Source: an uncultured Acidimicrobiales bacterium (GTDB lineage Bacteria; Actinomycetota; Acidimicrobiia; Acidimicrobiales; SZUA-35). Taken from it: 64,000 bases of DNA. The stretch lies in NCBI GenBank assembly GCA_937976305.1, contig CALJSB010000025.1, positions 1 through 64,000 of the forward strand, given 5' to 3'. The position numbers and the translations under genes were made by a program. The notes below the pieces were generated by a model. That model did no database searches, was not told the DNA's origin, and saw only the letters and a program-made list of their open reading frames with translations. This document shows, piece after piece, positions 34,607-41,670 of this stretch (position 1 is the stretch's first letter; each line of letters begins with the position of its first letter).

Positions 34607-36319
34607 CTACGACAGAGCGTCTCGAATCTGGCGCTTGAGGATCTTGCCCGATGCATTTCGCGGCAACTGTTCGGTCACGATCTCGATCCGCGATGGAACC
34701 TTGAAGCTCGCCAACTTGGCCGCGACGTGTTCCTGCAGCTCGCTGACGGTGAGGGACTCCCCCGGTTTCACCATCACCGTGGCCGCCACCTCTTCACCCA
34801 ACCGCTCGTGAGGCAGACCGTACACCGCAGCCTCGTACACCGAGTCGTGCTCGTAGATCGCTCCTTCGACCTCCGCGCAGTACACGTTTTCGCCGCCTCG
34901 CAGCACCATGTCCTTGGCCCGATCCATCACGTAGACGAAACCCTCCTCGTCGATGCGACCCAAGTCGCCTGACCGCAGCCAGCCCTCAACAATCGTCTCG
35001 GCCGTCGCCTCGGGGCGATTCCAGTAACCCGAGATCAGATTGGGGCCCTTGAACCAGATCTCGCCCATCTCGCCGGGCTCGAGCACATTGCCATCGGCGT
35101 CGGTCACCCGCATCTCGAGAATCGGAAGGCAGCGGCCGGTTGAGTCAGGGTGCGAGACGAAGTCGTCTCCTGCGTTCTGTGGCCCGTAGGCGTTCGTCTC
35201 GGTCATGCCATACCCGAGCCCTGGGCGTCCGTTGCCGAACTCCTCGTCGATGCGCTTCACCAATTCCGGAGGCATGGGAGCGCCACCGCCGCCGACGGAC
35301 ACCAACGAGGTCGTGTCGCGTTCAGCGAAGCTGGGCGACTCGATCAGGTCGAAACTCATGGTCGGAACACCGACGAAGTTGGTGATGCGTTCCCGTTCGA
35401 TCAGCTCGAGAGCTCGCTCGGGATCCCACTTGTACATCATGACCAACCGAGCCCCGCTCACGAAGGTGCCGAGCATCACCGGGACAAGCCCGGTGACGTG
35501 GAACAGCGGCACCGCCAGAATGAACGCCGGAGCGGTCGCAGCCGCAGCCTGCTCCTCAGTCGGCGGCTCGGTGAGTCCGCCGACCGCGGCTCGACCGGCA
35601 AACGACATCAGTGCAGACAACACTGCCCGGTGGGTCGAAACGGCCCCCTTGGGTCGGCCGGTGGTCCCGGACGTATAGAGGATGGTGACGTTGTCGTCGG
35701 GGTCGATCTCGACCTCAGGCATCGTGGTCTTGTCTTCGGGCAATGTCTCGAGCAGCGCATCGAGTGCCTGAACGCCTTCTGGCAGTTGATCCGGATGCCG
35801 CACGGCTACGAAGGCGCAGTCGATCGACTCGACCTCGTCGCCCAGCCGGGCCAGGCGCTCGGCGTCGATGATGCAGGCGACAGATCCCGAGTCTTCGAGG
35901 CCGTAGACCAACTCATCGGTCTGCCACCACGCATTGAGCGGCACGGCGACGGCGCCAACGGAGGTGATGGCGACAAAGCTCGAGATCCATTCCGGATAGT
36001 TGCGCATGGCAAGGCTCACCCGGTCGCCCTTCTGTACGCCGAGCTGATGCACAAGCATGGAACCGATGCGTCCGGCCTGGCCGAGCACATCGGCCATACT
36101 CCAGCGCTCGTCCTCGTAGACGAGAAACTCACCATCACCTCGCAGCGAGGCAAGCTCGAACAACGCTCGGATTGAGGGTGGGGTGCCGGCAAAGACCTTC
36201 ATCGGGACGCCTCGCACGTCGGCCTCGACCACTTCGAACATGGTGTCGGGGGCGCAGACGGCGGCGACAGCGTCGACGAAGTTCAGCCGGTCAGGGGTGC
36301 TCGATGTGTTCACGAGCAC
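34607..36319 (-). CDS. AMP-forming acyl-CoA ligase
   Basis: A 570-residue adenylate-forming ligase. ILYTSGTTGRPKGAVSTH is the ATP loop, GYGMTETNAYGPQN the A5 motif, RSGDLGRIDEEGFVYVMDRAKDM the hinge, and PRNASGKILKRQIR carries the catalytic Lys. A 60-residue N-terminal extension precedes the usual start (FVDAVAAVCAPDTMFEVVEADVRG). Substrate is probably a fatty or other hydrophobic carboxylic acid. The start is GTG 36319. It is followed on the same strand by an acyl-CoA dehydrogenase, the logical next enzyme in beta-oxidation. Confidence 0.92.
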   Translation of the reverse strand: MLVNTSSTPDRLNFVDAVAAVCAPDTMFEVVEADVRGVPMKVFAGTPPSIRALFELASLRGDGEFLVYEDERWSMADVLGQAGRIGSMLVHQLGVQKGDRVSLAMRNYPEWISSFVAITSVGAVAVPLNAWWQTDELVYGLEDSGSVACIIDAERLARLGDEVESIDCAFVAVRHPDQLPEGVQALDALLETLPEDKTTMPEVEIDPDDNVTILYTSGTTGRPKGAVSTHRAVLSALMSFAGRAAVGGLTEPPTEEQAAAATAPAFILAVPLFHVTGLVPVMLGTFVSGARLVMMYKWDPERALELIERERITNFVGVPTMSFDLIESPSFAERDTTSLVSVGGGGAPMPPELVKRIDEEFGNGRPGLGYGMTETNAYGPQNAGDDFVSHPDSTGRCLPILEMRVTDADGNVLEPGEMGEIWFKGPNLISGYWNRPEATAETIVEGWLRSGDLGRIDEEGFVYVMDRAKDMVLRGGENVYCAEVEGAIYEHDSVYEAAVYGLPHERLGEEVAATVMVKPGESLTVSELQEHVAAKLASFKVPSRIEIVTEQLPRNASGKILKRQIRDALS

Positions 36320-36327
36320 CAGTGTGG

Positions 36328-36663
36328 CTACTCGTCGGGGTCCTCAACAAGATCGCTGTCTGCGGCCAATGCGCCGGCCATGATCACGGCCCTGGTGTAG
36401 ACCGCTTCGAAGTAGTGCTGGGCGTTGGTCTCTTGCCCGGTCAGCGGTGGCTTCCCCAGCGACTCGGGAATCGAAACGGGGTCAGTGGTGACGCCGACCT
36501 TCGACTCTTCAGCTGGCAGCTTTGATGGGTCGCCCCAGAAATCCTGCGCCGCCTTTGCGCTGTTCTTCCGGCGCCTCTTGTTGGATCGCTTCTGTGAGCG
36601 ATTGTTGTTGTTTCCGTTGTTCCTGCGGCCGTTCCGATTGCCCCGGTTGCGGTTGTCGTTCAT
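36328..36663 (-). CDS. Basic Asn/Arg-rich protein of unknown function
   Basis: A 111-residue protein. The first 38 residues are nearly all Asn, Arg, Lys and Gly (RNRGNRNGRRNNGNNNN), a nucleic-acid-binding-like, disordered tail. Residues 40-111 are acidic and contain a helical segment (AQHYFEAVYTRAVIMAGALAA). The ATG overlaps the stop of the SNF2 gene by four bases, so it is translationally coupled to it and may be a partner of that ATPase. No family recognised. Confidence 0.7.
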   Translation of the reverse strand: MNDNRNRGNRNGRRNNGNNNNRSQKRSNKRRRKNSAKAAQDFWGDPSKLPAEESKVGVTTDPVSIPESLGKPPLTGQETNAQHYFEAVYTRAVIMAGALAADSDLVEDPDE

Positions 36664-39600
36664 GCCAGGACCTCTTCCTCGTCGGCAATCAGCGCTTCAG
36701 CGTTGATGCCGAGCGCGGCTTGGATCTGCGACGCATCGAGATCTTCCACCGAACTGGACTTCGGCAGCACAAGGTCGGCGATCTGGCGCTTGCCGGCAAC
36801 AACTTCTTCGACCCGCTCATCGACAGTGCCCGGGCACACCAGGCGGTGGCAGACCACGGTCTTTTCCTGGCCGATTCTCCACACGCGATCGCGCGCTTGA
36901 TCTTCGACGGCTGGATTCCACCAGCGGTCATACAGCACCACGTGGTTGGCTGCGGTCAGGTTGAGTCCAGTACCGCCGGCCTTGAGCGAGAGCACCAACG
37001 CTCCGGCTCCCTTTGCCTCCTGGAATTCATCGACCATGCGGTCTCGGGCGCCTCGGGCCAGCCCGCCGTGGTAGCAGGCGATCTTCTTGCCGGTTCGCTC
37101 GCTGAGATAGCCGGCCAGCTTCTCGCCCCACGAAGCAAAGTGGGTGAAGATGAGCACCTTCTCGTTGGCCCCGAACACGGTGTCAACGATCTCGTTGACA
37201 CGAGCCAGCTTGCCAGAGCGACCATCGAGACCGTTGTCGTCATCGCGGTAGTTCACGGGGTGGTTGCAGATCTGCTTGAGCGCCGTGATGGCCGCGAGCA
37301 CAGCGCCCTTCTGGCGTGGCGTGTCGTCACCCTCGGTGCTTTCCACCACCAGCTTGTCGAGCACGGCCTGATAGAGGCCAATCTGCTCGGCCGTCATGGC
37401 GCAGTGATCGAGCTCGTCGATCCGATCTGGGAGCTCAGCTGCGATGGCGGGCTCGAGCTTCGTGCGACGGAACACCAAGATGCCGTTGAGCGCCATCAGC
37501 GCACTCTCAGCCGCTGCGGTGCGGTCGCTGTTGGTTGCTGAGAGCTGCGAGATGAACGAGCTGCGATTCCCGACGAGGCCGGGGTTTGCCCAGTCGAGAA
37601 TGGCCCAGAGATCGCCGAGCCCGTTTTCGATGGGCGTCCCGGTGAGGGCGACGCGTGACCGAGCATCAAATCGCCTGAGCTGCTGGGCGGTGTCGCTCGC
37701 CGGATTCTTGATCGCTTGGGCCTCATCGAGCACGACCTTGCCCCACTCGATCTTCGAGAGATCGTCAACATCGCGCACTGCCGTGCCGTAGGTCGTGATC
37801 ACAAGATCACTTCGACCGACCATCTTGGGGATGTCGATGGCCTCGGCGCGATTGGCACCGTGGTGCACCGTGACTCGGACACCGCTGACGAACCGCTTGG
37901 CCTCGGCGGCCCAGTTGCCAACGACGGCGGGAGGAGCGATGACCAGAGTTGGGCCGGTGTCCTTGGTGAGGCCGATGTGGGCCAGCATGGTCGGCGTCTT
38001 GCCGAGGCCCATGTCGAGGGCGAGACATCCACCGAGGCCCGCACCGTCGAGGAAGCCCAACCATGCGAGGGCATTGGCTTGATAGCTGCGGAGTTCGCCG
38101 TTGAATCCCTCGGGTGTGAGGGGCAGATCTTCGGGAATGTCGCGGGCGCCCCGGAGGAGGTCAGCGGCCCAACCGCTGCCGGAGATCGCGATGCCTCCGG
38201 CAAGAGGTGAACCCTCGAGTCCGAGGGCATGGCGGAGCATGTCTGCTCCGCTCAGTTTGGTCTGATCAGCTCGCTCAGCCAGTGCCTCTGCTGCCTGCAC
38301 GAGATCGACCCGATCGAGTTCGATCCATTTGCCGTTCGATTGCACCAGCGGTCGAGCCTGCGATGCCAGTTCGGCGATTTCGTCTGCGGTGAGTTCGACA
38401 TCGTCGAACACCGCCGACCACCGGACATTGGCCAACTGCTGGGCGCCGACAACGGATTCGTCGGCTTCGGAGGTCAGGCGGAGCGAGGGCGTCGCCTTCT
38501 TGGTGGAGAGAGATGGCACCCGAATGTCGAATCCGGCAGCCCGCAATACCCGGCCCTGCACGCTCATCAGCTGCCATGCTTCGTCCTGGCTGAGGACAAC
38601 TTCACCGCGACGCTGCGCCCCTGGGCGCAGCAGCGGCGGATAGAGCCTCTCGAGCCGTGTGAGCTGGTCGCGGATCTCCTTGCGTCGACTGTTTGATGCG
38701 GTGACGAGCCCGGCTTCAACCGGCTCAACCCCACCCTCGGCAGTCGGAGCAAGGACCTTCAGGTACCAAGCATCGGACTCGTCGGGTGGGTCGAGGGTTG
38801 CGATCAGCGAATACTTCAGTGGTCCGCTGACCGGCTTGGCCCATTGTTCGAGCCGACGCACGACCTCGTTGCCGGTGCGGTTGGGAGCCGAGAACGGTTC
38901 GCCGTCGAGGTTGGCGATGACGGCTTCAGCAATCTCGGTCTTGTTCTTCGGGGTCGGCGATGCGGCCGGTGTCTCGAGCCGTTCGGCGGCCGACGTAGCG
39001 ATGGCGTTGATGATGTCGCCGACGATGTTGATCGTTGCCGAGCGAGCGTCCTGGCGATGGCCGAGGGCCGTCACGGCGTGGGGAAGCGACGACGACAGAC
39101 CGACCAGCTCGCTTTGGTCGATCAGGGCGGGTTCCCAACGGACGCAGAAGGCAGCGCCATCGGAGCGACCGGAGTCAGTTGGGGACTTTCGGCTCTTGCG
39201 AAGTTGGGGCACCATACGACCCTGCGCCACGAGCCGAACCGAAAGCGACGCAGCGAGGCCCATCCATCGAACCGACACGCCGGTGTCGCCGAGCAACTCA
39301 TCGATCGATTGATCGGTATCGCTCTGCTCGCTCTCAGCGTCTTCTGCAGTGTCGTCGGCAGTGTCGTCTGCAGTGTCGTCTGCGGTGTCCTCGGCGCTGT
39401 CATCGTTCTCACCGTCGTCGTCTGCGGCATCATCTGCTGCATCGTCGGTGTCGGCTGTGCCCTTGGCGAACTCAGATGTGGTCGTCCCGCTGAGCGTGAT
39501 CAGCCAGCCGGCCACGCTTTCGATGGGTGCGACCAGCGATGGTGCCGAGCCACCGCTCGGCAACTTGACGGCCTGGAACGACTCCCAGTCTTCGGCGTTT

Positions 39601-40067
39601 GCTCCGGCGGCCACCAGACGTTTCAGTACATCGTCGGCATCTGCGGTGGCAGCGTTGTGGCCGCCGGCAAAGGCAATGACACGCCCCGGAAGCCACGACA
39701 GCTGCAACTGAGTCGTGCCGACCTCTGCCCGAGCCTGACTCTTACCAGCCGGTTTCGCTGGCTGGTCGGGCTTGGTCGGCGCCGGCCCGACCAGTTCAGT
39801 CAGAACGTCGTCGATACGAGTGGCCTCAGCTTCGAGGTCGGCAACGACAAGGGATCGCTCTGCGCCCTTGAGTGAGCGGGAGGCATCGTCGATCGCGGCG
39901 TCTGCATCATCGAGCAGGCGATAGAGGGTCTCGATCCACTGCGACTTGTTGGACTGCAACAGCGCGAGTTCTTCCGACGATGCCACCTCATCGAGATGAG
40001 CTTGGATCGCAGGGTCGAGATCGGGCCGATCTCGTGGTTGTGGAGGGGCGATGGGCGCCAATGCCAT
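36660..40067 (-). CDS. SNF2-family DNA-dependent ATPase/helicase
   Basis: An 1135-residue Swi2/Snf2 ATPase of the HepA/RapA-like bacterial group. The helicase core fills the last 500 residues: DMGLGKTPTMLAH (Walker A, about 685-697), LDEAQAIK (Walker B, about 780), ALTGTPIENGLGDLWAI, and the C-terminal RecA lobe ending VLYDRWWNPAVEDQARDRVWRIGQE (about 1042-1066). The N-terminal half has the SNF2-associated domain and a striking Asp/Ala-rich acidic insert at about residues 199-252. It probably remodels DNA-protein or DNA-RNA polymerase complexes. A SWIM-domain partner, common for this group, is absent; the coupled neighbour is a basic protein. Confidence 0.93.
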   Translation of the reverse strand: MALAPIAPPQPRDRPDLDPAIQAHLDEVASSEELALLQSNKSQWIETLYRLLDDADAAIDDASRSLKGAERSLVVADLEAEATRIDDVLTELVGPAPTKPDQPAKPAGKSQARAEVGTTQLQLSWLPGRVIAFAGGHNAATADADDVLKRLVAAGANAEDWESFQAVKLPSGGSAPSLVAPIESVAGWLITLSGTTTSEFAKGTADTDDAADDAADDDGENDDSAEDTADDTADDTADDTAEDAESEQSDTDQSIDELLGDTGVSVRWMGLAASLSVRLVAQGRMVPQLRKSRKSPTDSGRSDGAAFCVRWEPALIDQSELVGLSSSLPHAVTALGHRQDARSATINIVGDIINAIATSAAERLETPAASPTPKNKTEIAEAVIANLDGEPFSAPNRTGNEVVRRLEQWAKPVSGPLKYSLIATLDPPDESDAWYLKVLAPTAEGGVEPVEAGLVTASNSRRKEIRDQLTRLERLYPPLLRPGAQRRGEVVLSQDEAWQLMSVQGRVLRAAGFDIRVPSLSTKKATPSLRLTSEADESVVGAQQLANVRWSAVFDDVELTADEIAELASQARPLVQSNGKWIELDRVDLVQAAEALAERADQTKLSGADMLRHALGLEGSPLAGGIAISGSGWAADLLRGARDIPEDLPLTPEGFNGELRSYQANALAWLGFLDGAGLGGCLALDMGLGKTPTMLAHIGLTKDTGPTLVIAPPAVVGNWAAEAKRFVSGVRVTVHHGANRAEAIDIPKMVGRSDLVITTYGTAVRDVDDLSKIEWGKVVLDEAQAIKNPASDTAQQLRRFDARSRVALTGTPIENGLGDLWAILDWANPGLVGNRSSFISQLSATNSDRTAAAESALMALNGILVFRRTKLEPAIAAELPDRIDELDHCAMTAEQIGLYQAVLDKLVVESTEGDDTPRQKGAVLAAITALKQICNHPVNYRDDDNGLDGRSGKLARVNEIVDTVFGANEKVLIFTHFASWGEKLAGYLSERTGKKIACYHGGLARGARDRMVDEFQEAKGAGALVLSLKAGGTGLNLTAANHVVLYDRWWNPAVEDQARDRVWRIGQEKTVVCHRLVCPGTVDERVEEVVAGKRQIADLVLPKSSSVEDLDASQIQAALGINAEALIADEEEVLA

Positions 40068-40222
40068 GAAGGAAGAGCCTCAGGTTTGGGTTCACGGGAG
40101 GTACCGCGGGCACAACAGCAGTCGAGCCAAGAACATGCGCAGCCAAGACCGAGGGGGAAGTGGCCGCCGACGCCGGCGTGCGAGCTGTTCGCATCTCATG
40201 CGATGCCACGCTTACCGACAAT

Positions 40223-40240
40223 CGCACACCGGGGTGTGCG
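40223..40240. promoter_or_regulatory. Palindrome in the SNF2/TauE intergenic region
   Basis: CGCACACC and GGTGTGCG form a perfect eight-base dyad around GG, flanked by AATCG and CGATT further out. It lies in the 260-base divergent spacer (40068-40327) about 76 bases before the -10 of the TauE gene, a position suited to an operator or a hairpin. The rest of the spacer shows nothing recognisable. Confidence 0.4.
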
Positions 40241-40315
40241 CCGATTCACATCGTATCCCTCATCGGCAGCAATCGGACGAACTGAAGTGTGTCCTCACCA
40301 CTTGTATTGTACATG

Positions 40316-40321
40316 TATGCT
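40316..40321 (+). promoter_or_regulatory. -10 element of the leaderless TauE/SafE gene
   Basis: TATGCT lies exactly six bases before the GTG at 40328 in a locally AT-rich stretch; there is no Shine-Dalgarno. Confidence 0.55.
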
Positions 40322-40327
40322 TAGGGT

Positions 40328-41062
40328 GTGGAGCTCGTCGTCATAGGCATTGCCGCCGTGTTGACGGCCGTGCTGAGCGCCGTCGCCGGCTTGGGAGGCG
40401 GCATCATCCTGCTCGCCGTGATCGCCCAGTTCTTTCCGCCGGTTGTTGCCATCCCGATCCAAGGTGGCATCCAGTTCTTCTCGAACTCTTCGCGAGCCGT
40501 GCTTCTTCGCCAACAGATCGCATGGTCGGTCGTGTGGCGCACGGCGCTGCTCATGCTGCCGGCAAGTTTCCTTGGCGTTGCGGTGGCGACGTCGATACCC
40601 GAAAACGCCACTCGGGTGGTGCTCGGCTGTTTCATCTTGGTGTTGGTGTGGCGGCCGAGCCTGCTCAAGTGGCGAGGCTCAGAACAGCTGACCGAACGAG
40701 CCCTCTACCCCGTCGGCGCCCTCTCGGGGTTTCTCAACTCGACCGTCGGTGCCAGCGGCCCGTTCACATCCCCGTTCTTGAAGGCGGTGACGGTGAGCCA
40801 CAAAGCGTTCGTTGCCACCGCAGCCGCGAGCCAGGTGTTTGCGCACGTCGCGAAGATCATTTCGTTCAGCATCGTCGACGAATTTTCGCTCGTCGAGCAT
40901 GTCGACGTGATCGCCACCGGGGCCGGTGGTGTGATCGTTGGAAGCTGGGTCGGCACGCGGCTCTTGGGTCGCATTCCCGAGCTATCGCTTGATCGGGTCT
41001 TCAAAACGGTGCTGACGCTGTTGGCCCTGCGCCTTGTGCTCCGAGGGCTGGGCGTGGTGTAG
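40328..41062 (+). CDS. TauE/SafE-family anion permease
   Basis: A 244-residue membrane protein with about seven or eight helices and the duplicated TauE/SafE signature: first half VAGLGGGIILLAVIAQFFPPVVAIPIQGG, second half LNSTVGASGPFTSPFLKA. The family moves sulfite, sulfoacetate or other small organic anions out of (or into) the cell. GTG 40328 is leaderless. It sits in front of the HD-domain and phosphonate-type fusion genes, so movement of a phosphonate or its product is conceivable but unsupported by specific residues. Confidence 0.9.
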   Translation: MELVVIGIAAVLTAVLSAVAGLGGGIILLAVIAQFFPPVVAIPIQGGIQFFSNSSRAVLLRQQIAWSVVWRTALLMLPASFLGVAVATSIPENATRVVLGCFILVLVWRPSLLKWRGSEQLTERALYPVGALSGFLNSTVGASGPFTSPFLKAVTVSHKAFVATAAASQVFAHVAKIISFSIVDEFSLVEHVDVIATGAGGVIVGSWVGTRLLGRIPELSLDRVFKTVLTLLALRLVLRGLGVV

Positions 41063-41073
41063 CGCTCGACTGG

Positions 41074-41619
41074 CTACTTCTTCGGAGCGAAGAACTCTTT
41101 GATCAGCGGGGCGTAGTGCTCGAGCGGATTGCTCTTGTAATCAGCGTCAAAGGCGGTCTGGTCGTACTTGGCGCAGAACTCTTCGGTGTATTCGAAGTAG
41201 GGCGAGTCGCGGTAGGCCTCGCGGGCATTGCTGTCCATCCCGATGTAATCCCAGAAGTAGTAGCCCTGGAAGATGCCGTGGTGCTGCACCATCCAGTGAT
41301 TCGCCTCAGAAACGTGGGTCTTGAGCATGGCCGCAGCGATATCGGGGTGGTTGTAGGGCGCGAAGTTGTCGCCAATGTCGTGCAGTAGTGCACACATGAC
41401 GTATTCGAGGTCGCGGCCATCCTTCTCGGCCCGAGTCGCTGTCTGCAAGCTGTGTTCGAGCCGATCGACCGGGAAGCCACCGTGATCGGCGCGGAGATAC
41501 TCCAGCTGCTCGATGACTTTGTCGGCCACCAACGATTGGGTGTGGGCGAGTTGAGGGACGATCTTCTGCCAATCCTCTTTGGTTGACTCTTCGAATGACT
41601 TGAACGACGTGAGACCCAT
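41074..41619 (-). CDS. HD-domain protein related to PhnZ/MIOX-type di-iron oxygenases
   Basis: A 181-residue HD-domain protein. Candidate metal ligands are complete: His56 (LEHSLQTA), His80-Asp81 (LLHDIGD), His91 (YNHPDI), His113/114 (MVQHHGIFQGYYFWDYIG) and Asp153 (KYDQTAFDADY). HSLQTA with the later Asp resembles the mixed-valence di-iron oxygenases PhnZ, TmpB and myo-inositol oxygenase more than phosphohydrolases. ATG 41619 is preferred to 41637 because TACGCT lies exactly six bases before it. It is divergent, by 51 bases, from a fusion protein with another HD oxygenase domain, which suggests shared regulation and a related substrate. Confidence 0.78.
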   Translation of the reverse strand: MGLTSFKSFEESTKEDWQKIVPQLAHTQSLVADKVIEQLEYLRADHGGFPVDRLEHSLQTATRAEKDGRDLEYVMCALLHDIGDNFAPYNHPDIAAAMLKTHVSEANHWMVQHHGIFQGYYFWDYIGMDSNAREAYRDSPYFEYTEEFCAKYDQTAFDADYKSNPLEHYAPLIKEFFAPKK

Positions 41620-41625
41620 GTCACG

Positions 41626-41662
41626 AGCGTACCCCATGGCCCCAACGCCAAAGAACTACTCT
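41626..41662. promoter_or_regulatory. Divergent leaderless promoters of the two HD-oxygenase genes
   Basis: The 51-base spacer holds TACGCT on the minus strand (41631 to 41626), six bases before ATG 41619, and TACTCT on the plus strand (41657-41662), eight bases before ATG 41671. Neither start has a Shine-Dalgarno sequence. Confidence 0.5.
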
Positions 41663-41670
41663 CAGCGGCG

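Noticed and set aside
36522-37541. 339-residue plus-strand open frame
   Set aside because: Antisense to the SNF2 helicase core, whose motifs are unmistakable on the other strand.
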